Assembly: GCF_900157365.1 (NCBI RefSeq)
Contig: NZ_FUEZ01000004.1
Location: 1,351,066-1,415,065 of the forward strand
Direction of reading: 5' to 3'
Length of the DNA stretch: 64,000 nucleotides
Source of the DNA: Mycobacterium numidiamassiliense
GTDB lineage: Bacteria; Actinomycetota; Actinomycetes; Mycobacteriales; Mycobacteriaceae
Below the pieces are notes generated by a model. The model searched no databases. It was not told the origin of the DNA and was given only the letters and a program-made list of their open reading frames with translations. The translations under genes and the position numbers were made by a program. Below, in pieces: positions 9,305-18,338 of the stretch (within the stretch, counting starts at the first letter, position 1; the number at the start of each line of letters is the position of its first letter).

Positions 9305-10525
9305 TCAGCCCACCCGCGGGCCGGGCGTGAAACTGACCGGCAGCTTGCGCACGGCGTACACCTCGCCCGCGTCCTCGAACAGGCTTGGCTCCCCGGCCAA
9401 CTCGAAGTCGGGTAGCCGAGTGAGCACCTGAGTGACCATCACGTCGAACATCAACTTGGCGTAGTGCGAGCCCAGGCAGCGGTGCATGCCCACGCCGAAA
9501 GCCATGTGCTTCTTGGCATTCGGGCGGTCGAGGTCGAGTTCGTCGGGGTTCTCGAACATCGCGGGGTCGCGGTTGGCCGCCGCCCACATCAGGATCGCCC
9601 GGTCGCCCTGGCACAGCTGCTGGCCGTGGAATTCGGCGTCGCGCGAGACGGTGCGCGCCAGGCCGAGGGTCGGGGTGTACAGGCGCAGCAGCTCATCGGT
9701 GGATTTCTTCACCAGACTCGGATCAGCCTTGAACTTGGCGCGCAGCTCGGCGTCCTTGCACAGCCGCAACAGCACATTGCCGGTGAAGCCACTGGTGGTG
9801 TCCATGCCACCGAGCATCATCAGCACCGTGTACATGGTGATCTGGCCATCGTCGAGCGGTTCGCCGTTCAGTGTTCCGCGCAGGATGTCACTGAACAGGT
9901 CATCGCCGAGGCCCTTGGCGCGGCGCTGCTCCATGTGCTTGACGATTTCGCCGAACATCTCCATCCCCGCGATCCCGGCCTTTTCCGGGTCGTGGGCACG
10001 GTCGTGCACGGTGGTGTGCACCCAGCCGACCCAGTCCATGAACCGCGACTCGTCGAAGTTCAACAGCCGCAGGATCAAACGCGCCGGCAACGGCGTCGTC
10101 AGCTCACCGACGAGATCGCACTTGCCGCGCTCGATGAAGGCGTCGATCGCCTCGTTGGTCATCTCGACGGCGGCCGCACGGAACCTTTCCGCCGAACCCG
10201 GCGAAAAGCGCTTGAGGGTGACCTCACGCAACTCCTGGGTCTCTGGCGGGTCCGATTCGATCGGCAGGATCGGCAACGGCAGCTCACTGGCCGGCACACC
10301 TACCGACGGATAGGAGTTGAACAAGTCATCGTCGCGGGCCGCTTCGAAGACCGATGCGTAGTCGACCAACGCCCAGAAACCATCGTAGTGCTCGGAATGT
10401 GCTACCGGACAGCCTGATTCGCGCATATCGCGGAACCGGCTGTAGGGGTCGTCGCGGAATTCGGCCGAGTGGTGGTCGAGGTCGACCTCGGCGCGTGGGC
10501 GCGATTCCGCCTGGGTGTCGGTCAT
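9305..10525 (-). CDS. Cytochrome P450
   Basis: 406 residues. Heme loop FGVGMHRCLG with the thiolate ligand C350; I-helix MLGGMDTTSG for oxygen activation; K-helix ELLRLYTP (ExxR). It has no membrane anchor, as usual for bacterial class I enzymes, and needs a ferredoxin such as the one at 28826. The frame is open 68 codons further upstream, but the ATG at 10525 is preceded by GAAGGGAG and gives the normal P450 N-terminus, so that start is chosen. It sits between a thiolase and an acyl-CoA ligase in one operon, which suggests that it oxidises a side chain or ring position before CoA activation. Confidence 0.95.
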   Translation of the reverse strand: MTDTQAESRPRAEVDLDHHSAEFRDDPYSRFRDMRESGCPVAHSEHYDGFWALVDYASVFEAARDDDLFNSYPSVGVPASELPLPILPIESDPPETQELREVTLKRFSPGSAERFRAAAVEMTNEAIDAFIERGKCDLVGELTTPLPARLILRLLNFDESRFMDWVGWVHTTVHDRAHDPEKAGIAGMEMFGEIVKHMEQRRAKGLGDDLFSDILRGTLNGEPLDDGQITMYTVLMMLGGMDTTSGFTGNVLLRLCKDAELRAKFKADPSLVKKSTDELLRLYTPTLGLARTVSRDAEFHGQQLCQGDRAILMWAAANRDPAMFENPDELDLDRPNAKKHMAFGVGMHRCLGSHYAKLMFDVMVTQVLTRLPDFELAGEPSLFEDAGEVYAVRKLPVSFTPGPRVG

Positions 10526-10550
10526 CGGCGGTACTCCCTTCGGTTGGCTG

Positions 10551-11705
10551 CTACTTGGACAGGATGGCGACGGCCGCGGTTCCGGGTGCCCCGTACAGCT
10601 GGGCCAGCCCGACCCGCGGATCGCCAGGCACCTGACGGTCACCCGCGGTGCCGCGCAGTTGGTGGACGAGCTCGTAGACCTGACGAAGCCCGGATGCGCC
10701 GACCGGTTCGCCGTTGGCCAGCAGGCCACCGTCGGTGTTGATAGGCAACCGGCCGCCGATCTTGGTGGCGCCGTCGGCGAGCAGCGCCTCCTGTTCGCCG
10801 TCCTTGCAGAGCCCCGTCTCGGCCATGTGGATGATCTCGGACCCGGAGTCGGTGTCCTGCAGCTGCGCGACGTCGACGTCCTCGGGGCCTATCCCCGCCA
10901 ACTCATAGGCGGCGCGGGCGGCCTCCGCGGTGGTGCCGGGCACGATGGGCAGCTCGATCGAGGTACGAAGAAGCTCGTAGGCGCCCTCGCGGCGGCTGCG
11001 CAACGCAGTCGAGCGCAAGTAGATCGGAGTGTCGGTGTACTGCTTGGCCACCTCGGCGCGGCACACCACCACGGCGGCAGCGCCCTCGTTCGGATTGCAG
11101 TACATGTATTGGCGCAGTGGGGCATTCACGATCGGAGAGCTCAGGATCGCGTCGACGCTCATCGGCTTGCGGCGCCACGCGTGCGGCGCCAGCGCGCCAT
11201 TGTCGAAGTTCTTGGCCGCCACCTTGGCCAGCGTCTCCTCGGTGATGCCGTGATCGTGCATGTAGCGCATGATCTTGGTGCCGAAGTAATGCGTGGTCAG
11301 GAACATGCCCTGATCGCCATACCATTGCGGCAACCCCGAGACCGACGGGTCAGCGCCGAAGGCGCCGCGCGGATGCTTGTCCAGTCCAACACCGACCGCA
11401 ATGTCGGCTTCGCCGAGTTGGACGTCTCGCGCGGCCAGGGTCAACAGCGAGTTACCGGTCGCGCAGCCGCTCAACGTGGCCCTCGCCGGGAGACCGGTCA
11501 TCCCGGCCAACCCCGTCACCGCCTCGGGATTGGCCACCTCGAGGCTGCCCGCATACAGGCTGCCCACGTCCGACCACTGCACCCAGGCATCGCGCAGTGC
11601 CCTGCTGATCGCCACGGCGCCCATCTCCAGCGCCGACCGGTCCTCGTACCGCCCGAACGGATGAAGTCCGACACCGATGATGGCGATCTCGGGCGTGCTG
11701 CTCAT
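10551..11705 (-). CDS. Thiolase-fold lipid-transfer-type acetyl-CoA acetyltransferase
   Basis: 384 residues of the SCPx/Ltp thiolase branch. LSGCATGNSLL places a nucleophile Cys at 81, so thiolytic cleavage of a 3-ketoacyl-CoA is possible. Later motifs include NPNEGAAAVVV, QLQDTDSGSEI and LPINTDGGLLANGEP, typical of this branch. ATG at 11705 follows GGAAGGAA; an in-frame ATG eight codons upstream lacks a ribosome site. First gene of the six-gene minus operon, transcribed away from the ligase at 11832 across a 126-base divergent control region. Confidence 0.9.
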   Translation of the reverse strand: MSSTPEIAIIGVGLHPFGRYEDRSALEMGAVAISRALRDAWVQWSDVGSLYAGSLEVANPEAVTGLAGMTGLPARATLSGCATGNSLLTLAARDVQLGEADIAVGVGLDKHPRGAFGADPSVSGLPQWYGDQGMFLTTHYFGTKIMRYMHDHGITEETLAKVAAKNFDNGALAPHAWRRKPMSVDAILSSPIVNAPLRQYMYCNPNEGAAAVVVCRAEVAKQYTDTPIYLRSTALRSRREGAYELLRTSIELPIVPGTTAEAARAAYELAGIGPEDVDVAQLQDTDSGSEIIHMAETGLCKDGEQEALLADGATKIGGRLPINTDGGLLANGEPVGASGLRQVYELVHQLRGTAGDRQVPGDPRVGLAQLYGAPGTAAVAILSK

Positions 11706-11778
11706 CGTGTTCCTTCCGGCAGGCGGCAACGTGGAGCCCCCCGGGGGAGCGTGCGCGTTGACGTGGACGCCACTAAGC

Positions 11779-11792
11779 CTATAACTATATAG
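11779..11792. promoter_or_regulatory. Inverted repeat in divergent promoter region
   Basis: CTATA-N4-TATAG, a perfect 5-bp inverted repeat in an AT-rich pocket of the 126-base gap between the thiolase operon and the ligase at 11832. The position suits an operator for both directions. No regulator gene adjoins it, so the cognate protein is unknown. A run CCCCCGGGGG lies at 11738-11747 in the same gap. Confidence 0.4.
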
Positions 11793-11831
11793 CGAATTCT
11801 AAAAAGGGTCCTAGAATCTGCGTAGTCGTGA

Positions 11832-13346
11832 ATGAAGGCCGAGGCGTTGAGCATTTCGTTGTTGTTGGAGATGGCGGTTTCGGGTGACCCCGACCGGCTG
11901 GCGCTGGTCGACGGCGCCGATCGGTTGACCACCGGCGAGCTCAGTGCGTTGGCCGACGGGGGAGCGGGTGTGATCGCCGCCGCCGGGGTCGAACACGTCG
12001 CCTACGTCGGGTCGGGCGGGCTCCTGCAGCCGCTGGTGATTTTCGCCGCGGCCCGCGCGGCGGTTCCGTACACCCCGATCAACTACCGATTGAGCGCCGA
12101 GGGTGTCCGGGAGTTGATCGAACGGCTACCCCATCCGCTGGTGATCGTCGACGACCGTTACCGCGAACTGGTCGGCGATGCCGGCAAGCGCGTGATGTCC
12201 TCCGAGGACTTCTTGGCCGCGGCACGCACCACCGACGCCGTAGCAGAGTTCGCCGATCCCGACGACATCGCGATCGTGCTGTTCACGTCGGGCACCACCT
12301 CCAAGCCGAAGGCGGTCGAGCTGACCCACGGCAACCTCACCAGCTACATCACCGGCACCGTCGAGTTCGGTTCGGCCGATGACACGGATGCGGCCTTGAT
12401 CTGCGTGCCGCCGTATCACATCGCCGGGGTCAACGCTGCGATGTCGAACTTGTATGCGGGCCGGAAGATGGTGTACCTGGCCAACTTCGACGCTCGCGAA
12501 TGGGTGCGCCTCGTCGCCGAGGAGAAGGTGACGACCGCGACCGTCGTGCCTACCATGATGGACCGCATCGTTGCCGCGCTCGAACGGGAGCCCGTCGAGC
12601 TGCCGACGCTGCGCAATCTGGCCTACGGTGGATCGAAGGTAGCACTTCCGTTGGTGCGCAAGGCGCTCGACTTGATGCCGCACGTCGGATTCGTCAATGC
12701 CTACGGTCTTACCGAAACCAGTTCGACGGTCGCGGTACTCACCCCCGACGACCACCGCGATGCGCACCGCAACCCAGACGAGTTGCTCGCCAAGCGGCTC
12801 GGTTCGGTCGGACAGCCGGTGCCCGGCATCGAGGTGCAGATCCGTGACGAGAACGGCGCCGTGCTCGGCCCGGGTGAACCTGGTGAACTCTTCGTCCGCG
12901 GCGAACAGGTTTCCGGCAAATACACCGGCATCGGCTCGGTGCTCGATGATGAGGGCTGGTTTCCCACCAGGGACATCGCCACACTCGACGAGGCTGGCTA
13001 TCTCTTCATCACCGGCCGTTCCGACGACACCATCATTCGGGGCGGTGAGAACATTGCGCCCGCCGAGCTCGAAGACGTGCTCGTCGAGCATCCTCATGTG
13101 CACGAAGTCGCTGTGGTCGGTGTCGAGGATGCCCAATGGGGGCAGGCCATCGTCGCCGTGGTCGTACCTGCTGCGGGCATCGATCCGGATCCCGACGAAC
13201 TGCGGGAGCACGTCCGCAAGTTCCTGCGAGGATCACGCACCCCCGACCGGGTCGTCTTTCGCGACGAGCTACCGACCAATGCAACCGGAAAGCTGCTTCG
13301 CCGCCAGATCGTCGAAAGTCTCCGCGGCGTGATCGTCGAAAAGTAA
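11832..13346 (+). CDS. Acyl-CoA ligase (AMP-forming)
   Basis: 504 residues. VLFTSGTTSKPKAVELTHGN (from residue 149) is the ATP-binding motif, NAYGLTETSS the second core motif, GWFPTRDIA the third, ITGRSDDTIIRGGENIAP the hinge, and NATGKLLRR carries the catalytic Lys. Complete and of normal length. It is the first gene of a three-gene plus-strand operon with the 100-residue protein and an AveC-like membrane protein. Substrate unknown. Confidence 0.93.
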   Translation: MKAEALSISLLLEMAVSGDPDRLALVDGADRLTTGELSALADGGAGVIAAAGVEHVAYVGSGGLLQPLVIFAAARAAVPYTPINYRLSAEGVRELIERLPHPLVIVDDRYRELVGDAGKRVMSSEDFLAAARTTDAVAEFADPDDIAIVLFTSGTTSKPKAVELTHGNLTSYITGTVEFGSADDTDAALICVPPYHIAGVNAAMSNLYAGRKMVYLANFDAREWVRLVAEEKVTTATVVPTMMDRIVAALEREPVELPTLRNLAYGGSKVALPLVRKALDLMPHVGFVNAYGLTETSSTVAVLTPDDHRDAHRNPDELLAKRLGSVGQPVPGIEVQIRDENGAVLGPGEPGELFVRGEQVSGKYTGIGSVLDDEGWFPTRDIATLDEAGYLFITGRSDDTIIRGGENIAPAELEDVLVEHPHVHEVAVVGVEDAQWGQAIVAVVVPAAGIDPDPDELREHVRKFLRGSRTPDRVVFRDELPTNATGKLLRRQIVESLRGVIVEK

Positions 13347-13357
13347 GGAACGACAAC

Positions 13358-13660
13358 ATGATCAAGAACGGCACGCGGCTACAGAGCCAGGTCTGCGACA
13401 CCCAGGTGATCGTCGTCAAGGCGGCCGACAGCCTCGACGATCTGCGTTGCGGAGGCCGGCCGATGCTGCCACTGGATGCCGAGCGGCCCGCCGACGCCAC
13501 GCCCGACCCGGCCTTCGCCGACGGCAGCACCATGGGCAAACGCTACGTCGACGACCGCGACGCCGAGGTACTGGTCACCAAGGCCGGCGCCGGGTCACTC
13601 AGCGTCGGCCCGACGCCGCTGGCGCTCAAGGAAGCCAAGCCGCTGCCGGCCAGCGACTGA
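13358..13660 (+). CDS. Conserved hypothetical protein, 100 residues
   Basis: Starts MIKNGTRLQSQVCDTQVIVV and ends EAKPLPASD. ATG follows AAGGAA eleven bases after the ligase stop. Two Cys (QVCDTQ, LRCGG) about 18 residues apart could share a metal or disulfide, but there is no CxxC pair. No membrane segment or signal peptide. The C-terminal third (VLVTKAGAGSLSVGPTPL) looks like short beta strands. I do not recognise a function. Its place between a ligase and an AveC-like gene, with short gaps, suggests that the three act together. Confidence 0.75.
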   Translation: MIKNGTRLQSQVCDTQVIVVKAADSLDDLRCGGRPMLPLDAERPADATPDPAFADGSTMGKRYVDDRDAEVLVTKAGAGSLSVGPTPLALKEAKPLPASD

Positions 13661-13661
13661 A

Positions 13662-14456
13662 ATGACACGTACGAGCTACGGCGTGCTCGCGGCTGGACCC
13701 CTACCTCCGTCAAACGCCGCCTGGCTGATGGAGATTGGCGGTTGGATCGTCTTCGGCCTAGTGGCCGTGTTCCTGCTCTACCGCTGGCGCAAAAACGGCC
13801 AGCCGGACACTGCTGCGTTGCTGTTCATCGGGTGCTTCACCATGTGGTGGCAGGAGTTCTACGCCGACTGGGGTGCCTACCTGTACTACAACCCGGATCT
13901 GGCGCTGCTGTCCTGGGGAAAGACCCCGTACACCACCCCGAACAAACCGGTGTACGTCTTGGCCGGCTACGGCTGGTTCTATGCCGGCGGATTCGCAGCC
14001 GTGTTGACCCTGTTCCGATGGTTCCGGCGCCGCTATTCCTCAGTGAACTACGTTGCTGCCCTTCTGATCTCCGTTTTCATCCCTTTCATGTTGTGGAACT
14101 TCGTCACCGCTGACGGGGTATCCTATGTGACGAACTGGTTCCAGTACCTAGAGTCGATCGGGCCGACCATCCACACCGACAAGGGCGGCCTGCAGCTGAT
14201 CTATCAAGGTGTGCCGCTGGGAATCTTTGCCGTTGCCGTGGTCGCCAGCCTCGACCGGCGCGACGTCGCCGGGCGCACCTGGTTCGAACGGGCGCTTGAC
14301 GTGCGACCCGTCATCACCAGCTGGGGGGAGCGGGCACACCAGATCGTTGCCTGGATCGTCGGGATGAACGTTCTCTACGGGGTGTTCCTGACCCTGCCGC
14401 TGGTGATCGCGCGCATCCTGTTCTTCCCCAACAATTCCTGGATCCCCAACCCGTGA
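13662..14456 (+). CDS. AveC-like (spirocyclase family) membrane protein
   Basis: 264 residues with about six or seven hydrophobic membrane segments. It shares with the proteins at 44047 and 53573 the signature W-x(2)-[ED]... Y...P: here W63, E65, Y73 and P78. AveC of avermectin synthesis, the family namesake, acts on spiroketal closure/dehydration; mycobacterial members have no assigned role that I know. ATG at 13662 follows the previous stop by one base; the frame is open upstream but overlaps the small gene. The family name rests on overall layout and is moderate; membrane location is clear. Confidence 0.75.
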   Translation: MTRTSYGVLAAGPLPPSNAAWLMEIGGWIVFGLVAVFLLYRWRKNGQPDTAALLFIGCFTMWWQEFYADWGAYLYYNPDLALLSWGKTPYTTPNKPVYVLAGYGWFYAGGFAAVLTLFRWFRRRYSSVNYVAALLISVFIPFMLWNFVTADGVSYVTNWFQYLESIGPTIHTDKGGLQLIYQGVPLGIFAVAVVASLDRRDVAGRTWFERALDVRPVITSWGERAHQIVAWIVGMNVLYGVFLTLPLVIARILFFPNNSWIPNP

Positions 14457-14515
14457 CAGCCGAGCAGACTATCGATGCGTGGATCGCCAATCACGGTCAC
14501 CTCGTAGCAGACACG

Positions 14516-15457
14516 TCAGTGCAGTCGGCCTTCGACGAACACGCTTTCCGGGACCGCGGCATCAAGGCCGGTCGGGACTGCCCGGTTACTGGCGGCCATC
14601 AGATCGTCTGCGCTCGTCGCAGCCGTGACAGTCCAGCCATGCGCCTGCAGCCAGTCGACGACCTCGGTTCTTTCTTCTTCATAGAGCAAGTTGCCTGACT
14701 CGGTGATGTCTTTGCCGCCCAACTTGATTGCGGCCTGCCGGTAGAGTTCCGTCTGCTCCTCGCGGCGCGCGAAACTCTCTGCGCTGAAGAACTCGTTGGT
14801 GAACGCTTCGACGGCGACCCGGCTTCCGGGAGCGCTGAGCGACTGGATCCGGTCGAACAACAGGTCCTGGGCGTCGGCTGTCAGATACGGCAGCAGCCCT
14901 TCCGCCGACCACGCCGTCGGAGCCGATGCGTCAAACCCGGCCTGCGCCAGCGCCTTCGGCCAGTCCAGACGCAGGTCGATGCCGACGCTGACGTGGGAAG
15001 CGATCGGGTCGACGGCATGAGACTCCAAGGTGCCGGTCTTGAATTCCAGCACCTTGGGCTGGTCGATCTCGTAGACCACACACCCTGGAGGCCACGCGAG
15101 TCGCCAGGCGCGTGAGTCCAGACCGGCCGCCAGGATCACGATCTGCCGGATGCCTTCGCCGGCCGCCGCGAGAAAGTACTGGTCGAAAAACCTTGTCCGG
15201 CAAGCCGTGTAGCCCAGCATTGCCTGGATCCGGTCCTCGAATTGTGGATCGGCATCGACCAATTCGGCCGGCAATTCATCGTCCAGATAAACCCGCCAGA
15301 TGCCGTCGCCGGCCGCTTCGAGGAACAGTTTCGCGAAGGGATCGCTGATCAGCGGATCGGCGCTCTTGGTCTCCGCCGCCCGCCCGCCGGCAACCCCTAA
15401 CGCGGTAGCGCCGACGCTCTCGTTGATGTCCCACGTGTCATTGTCGGTTCTGGCCAT
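14516..15457 (-). CDS. Class I SAM-dependent methyltransferase (TIGR00027-like)
   Basis: 313 residues, the usual length. N-terminal [19 protein letters not shown] and DPLISDPFA are trademarks of the mycobacterial family related to leucine carboxyl methyltransferases. [15 protein letters not shown] is the SAM-binding loop, [14 protein letters not shown] the acidic loop, and [10 protein letters not shown] the post-II motif. Mycobacteria carry many copies and their substrates are mostly unknown. GAAAGGGAT precedes the ATG. Converges with the AveC-like gene at 13662. Confidence 0.92.
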   Translation of the reverse strand: MARTDNDTWDINESVGATALGVAGGRAAETKSADPLISDPFAKLFLEAAGDGIWRVYLDDELPAELVDADPQFEDRIQAMLGYTACRTRFFDQYFLAAAGEGIRQIVILAAGLDSRAWRLAWPPGCVVYEIDQPKVLEFKTGTLESHAVDPIASHVSVGIDLRLDWPKALAQAGFDASAPTAWSAEGLLPYLTADAQDLLFDRIQSLSAPGSRVAVEAFTNEFFSAESFARREEQTELYRQAAIKLGGKDITESGNLLYEEERTEVVDWLQAHGWTVTAATSADDLMAASNRAVPTGLDAAVPESVFVEGRLH

Positions 15458-15545
15458 CGGGATCCCTTTCGTGGCTCTCGGCTGTACCGAGCCTACACGA
15501 AAAGTTAGATGTGCTTACTAAGTGGCCAGTAGCGCTGAGCGCGCC

Positions 15546-16775
15546 TCAGGCGTTCGCCAATTGCGGTGGCTTGACGGCCGCCGGATCGGGGTTGGCGATC
15601 GGCAGGCCCATGAAGCGACGGGCGTTGTCTCCCATGAAGTCATAGGTGCGACGTTCGTCCATGCCTTCGGCGTACTGCCAGTAACGCTTGGGCTCGGGCA
15701 GGCCTTCGGGATGCGGCCAGTCCGAGCCGAACATCACCTTGTCCCACCCGACCGTTTGCACCACGTCGGCCACCGAACCCTCCCAGAACGGGCTCACCCA
15801 GACGTTGCGGCGGAACACCTCGTGCGGATGTTCGGGGAAGTTCTGCGGCATCTTGTTGTACGTCGATTGCAGGTCGTCGAAAAGTGGCTTGATCCAAGCG
15901 CTCCCGTTCTCCACGCTGGCGATGCGCAGCTTGGGGAACCGCGTCAACGTGCCGTGGCAGATCAGGCTGGTGAGCATGTCGGCGATCTCACGGTGACCCA
16001 GCGCCGTCCACTTGAATGCCGACATCTCGAACGCGCTACTGGTCGACGGCGGCTCCCACTTGTCGATGTACTCCTGCAGTGGAGGTTGGCTGGCGTGCAA
16101 CACGATTGGCAGGCCCGCGTTCTCGACGTCGCGCCAGAACGGGTCGAACTCGGGCAGCGCGGGGGAGCGCCATCCCTTGTAGCCGTTCACCGGTGCGGGC
16201 TTGATCAGCGCGACCTTGGCGCCGTTTTCCAAGATGGAGGCGAGCTCGCGTCGGGCTTCATCGACAATGCCGAGGGTGAGCACCGGCGTGCAGTAGATCC
16301 GGTTGGCGTGGCTGAAGCCCCAGTGCTCGAGCATCCACTGGTTCAGGGCGTGGATGATCGCCACCGTCAGGTCGGGATCCTCGGCGGCCGAATGCTCGAC
16401 CAGGTTGGCCAGCGTCGGGTAGTTCAGGCACGCGTCGACCCCCTGGCGGTCGAGTTCGGCGATCCGGTCCTCGGGGTTGCGCGCGCCCGGCGGCGTGTCG
16501 ATGCCACGGCCGGACATCTCCCGCATCGACAGACCCTCGGGGTTCTGACCGGAATAGAACTTCTCGTGCGCGCCGGGAGCGGCGACCCGCTCGAACGTCG
16601 GGTTCGGCATGTAGTCGGTGATCTTGTTCAGGATCGCGATGCGGGTGTGCCTGCCGATCTGGACGAACTGCACCTTCGGCCGGAACTGCTCGGGCAGATA
16701 CTTCGTCAGCGCATCAGGGGTCTCGTACATGTGCTGATCGGCATCGAAGATCGGTGCGTCGGTGAACTGCGTCAT
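15546..16775 (-). CDS. Amidohydrolase family 2 (ACMSD-like) metal-dependent hydrolase/decarboxylase
   Basis: 409 residues. FDADQHMYE near the N-terminus is the HxH-like metal motif with a D/H substitution; further ligand positions are LIKPAPVNG, VLHASQPP, and GSDWPHPEG near residue 360. The family hydrolyses or decarboxylates ring-cleavage products. ATG at 16775 (MTQFTDAP) is preferred to one eight codons upstream because of GAGAGG ahead of it. Transcribed away from the TetR at 16922, whose likely operators lie between them. Confidence 0.88.
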   Translation of the reverse strand: MTQFTDAPIFDADQHMYETPDALTKYLPEQFRPKVQFVQIGRHTRIAILNKITDYMPNPTFERVAAPGAHEKFYSGQNPEGLSMREMSGRGIDTPPGARNPEDRIAELDRQGVDACLNYPTLANLVEHSAAEDPDLTVAIIHALNQWMLEHWGFSHANRIYCTPVLTLGIVDEARRELASILENGAKVALIKPAPVNGYKGWRSPALPEFDPFWRDVENAGLPIVLHASQPPLQEYIDKWEPPSTSSAFEMSAFKWTALGHREIADMLTSLICHGTLTRFPKLRIASVENGSAWIKPLFDDLQSTYNKMPQNFPEHPHEVFRRNVWVSPFWEGSVADVVQTVGWDKVMFGSDWPHPEGLPEPKRYWQYAEGMDERRTYDFMGDNARRFMGLPIANPDPAAVKPPQLANA

Positions 16776-16827
16776 CGTTTTGCCTCTCGCTATCGACATA
16801 CGGCTCGGATATGAGCTTGGCGCAATC

Positions 16828-16841
16828 TGACAGTTGTGTCA
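16828..16841. promoter_or_regulatory. Candidate TetR operator 1, TGACA-N4-TGTCA
   Basis: Perfect inverted repeat TGACA-GTTG-TGTCA in the divergent gap between the amidohydrolase and the TetR gene at 16922. A second copy of the same length lies 66 bases away, and a third near-copy is at 28674. Autoregulation by the adjacent TetR is the simplest reading. Confidence 0.6.
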
Positions 16842-16893
16842 AGTCTGCGTATCTAAACGTAGAAAGCAACACTTGAGCTGTAATGATTGCAGT

Positions 16894-16907
16894 TGACGAT
16901 ACTGTCA
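16894..16907. promoter_or_regulatory. Candidate TetR operator 2, TGACG-N4-TGTCA
   Basis: TGACG-ATAC-TGTCA, same geometry as the site at 16828 with one mismatch. It ends 14 bases before the TetR ATG, in a place where binding would block its transcription. Confidence 0.6.
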
Positions 16908-16921
16908 TATAAAGTCGCCGC

Positions 16922-17533
16922 ATGACGCTGACCTCGGCTTCGCCCGCCGACCGGCAACTGGACGCCACCCGCGGTGAGCGCACCCGCTCGGCGATCCTCG
17001 ACGCGAGCCGTCGTCTCTTTCTGGAACGCGGCTACGCGGGCACGCCGATCAACGCGATTACCGAGGCGTGCGGCATCTCGCGGGCCGGCTTCTACACCTA
17101 CTTCAAGGACAAGCGGGAGATTTTCAACGTCCTTGGCAACACCGCATACCACGAGGCTCTCGCCGTCATCGCGGAGTGGGCCGAGGCCGACGAACCGTTC
17201 GGTCCAGCCGACATCCGGGCCTGGGTCGGCCACTACTTCGACTACATGGACCACCACGGCGCATTCGTGCTCGCGTCGGCGCACTCGGCGCCCGACGACG
17301 ACGACTTCCGAAACTCCCGCAACCGCATGGTGACCCGGGCGTCGTGGAAGCTAGGTCAGGCGATCGCCGGCCACGGTGCCCACTCACCGGACGTCGTTGG
17401 CGTAGCGGTGATGGGGCTCCTGGACCGGGCCTGGCACACGGTCCACCGGCAGACCGTGTCCGTCGACCGCGACGAAATGATCGCGGTGGTCGCGGAGATG
17501 ATCGTCGCGATGGCAACGCCTCTCGCATCATGA
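16922..17533 (+). CDS. TetR/AcrR-family transcriptional regulator
   Basis: 203 residues. The DNA-binding part is RGERTRSAILDASRRLF then INAITEACGISRAGFYTYF (about residues 43-61), a canonical TetR helix-turn-helix. The C-terminal domain is for an unknown ligand, likely an acyl-CoA given the setting. Its TGA overlaps the ATG of the next gene (ATGA). It probably controls itself and the divergent amidohydrolase through the TGACA-N4-TGTCA sites upstream. Confidence 0.95.
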   Translation: MTLTSASPADRQLDATRGERTRSAILDASRRLFLERGYAGTPINAITEACGISRAGFYTYFKDKREIFNVLGNTAYHEALAVIAEWAEADEPFGPADIRAWVGHYFDYMDHHGAFVLASAHSAPDDDDFRNSRNRMVTRASWKLGQAIAGHGAHSPDVVGVAVMGLLDRAWHTVHRQTVSVDRDEMIAVVAEMIVAMATPLAS

Positions 17534-17970
17534 CCCTGCTGTTGCTCGACGCGCCGGAGGTCGTCGAGTTCATCCGTGCCAACCACCGCGTGTTTCTCTT
17601 CTGCCGCGACGGCGCCCGACGTCCGATCGGCTATGCCATGCGTTCGGTCGCCTATCGCCCCGCCGCCCGCTGCCTCTACTTCGCCACCTATGCCAAGAGC
17701 GCCAAGGTCCAACACCTGCGCTCGGCTCCCGAGGCCGCATGCTTGATCGGCGACGACGAGGGTTGGGTCTCCGTTGGTGGCCTCGCGCACGTCTACCAAC
17801 CGTCCGCAGCCGAGGTCGACGAACTCATCGGCGAAAGTTCACCGGATCAACGCGTGCCCGAGTCGGTCGTGACGAAGGTCCGCGACCGCCTTCTCAGCGG
17901 CAAGCGATGCTTCATCAGGCTGGCCCTCACCGAAGTCCGCGCCGCCGATCTCCCCGATCGACGTGCCTGA
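17530..17970 (+). CDS. Pyridoxamine 5'-phosphate oxidase-like FMN-binding split-barrel protein
   Basis: 146 residues. Layout fits a small flavin split barrel: PEVVEFIRANHRVFLFCRDG, RPIGYAMRSVAY, YFATYAKSAKVQHLR (phosphate-contact Lys region), VSVGGLAHVY, then a C-terminal Arg-rich strand. Such proteins bind FMN, F420 or heme and reduce diverse substrates. ATG overlaps the TetR stop. Function unassigned. Confidence 0.75.
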   Translation: MTLLLLDAPEVVEFIRANHRVFLFCRDGARRPIGYAMRSVAYRPAARCLYFATYAKSAKVQHLRSAPEAACLIGDDEGWVSVGGLAHVYQPSAAEVDELIGESSPDQRVPESVVTKVRDRLLSGKRCFIRLALTEVRAADLPDRRA

Positions 17971-18322
17971 TCCGCGCAACGTCGGCCCGGTTTCCATGGC
18001 TGAGGACGAACTAGCCGAGTTCTTGGCGGACGGGCCGACCGGCGCGATCTGTGTCGTCGACGCCGGCGGCCAGTTACTGGCCCTACCGGCGCGGTTGGTC
18101 GACTTCGACTCCGCCACAATCGCCGTCACCGTGGACGGCGTGAATGGCGACGCCACGCAACGCGCTGAGATCCAGGCCTGCGTAGTGGCCGACACCTTCA
18201 CCGCCTATCGGGACATTCGCGGTGTGATCTGGCAGGGAACGGTGATGTGGCCACCTGCGTGCGATGACGTGGCCACGCTGACGGTTAGCCGCACGCTGAC
18301 GTTCTCGTTCGCCAACGCATAA
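17963..18322 (+). CDS. Small split-barrel-like protein
   Basis: 119 residues from a GTG that overlaps the previous gene by eight bases. Resembles half of a pyridoxamine-oxidase-like barrel (GAICVVDAGGQLLALPARLVDFD; IQACVVADTFTAYRDIRGVIWQGTV) but lacks a clear cofactor motif. May pair with the preceding protein to complete a flavin-binding dimer; that is inference. Function unknown. Confidence 0.65.
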   Translation: MPDPRNVGPVSMAEDELAEFLADGPTGAICVVDAGGQLLALPARLVDFDSATIAVTVDGVNGDATQRAEIQACVVADTFTAYRDIRGVIWQGTVMWPPACDDVATLTVSRTLTFSFANA

Positions 18323-18338
18323 CCATCCAGAAGCTGCG

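Noticed and set aside
10526..10729. 68-codon N-terminal extension of the P450
   Set aside because: Overlaps the thiolase gene, is Ser/Pro-rich low-complexity, and a good ribosome site marks the internal ATG.
15522..16814. 430-codon plus-strand frame opposite the amidohydrolase
   Set aside because: Shadow frame; the minus-strand gene has metal-binding motifs and a ribosome site.
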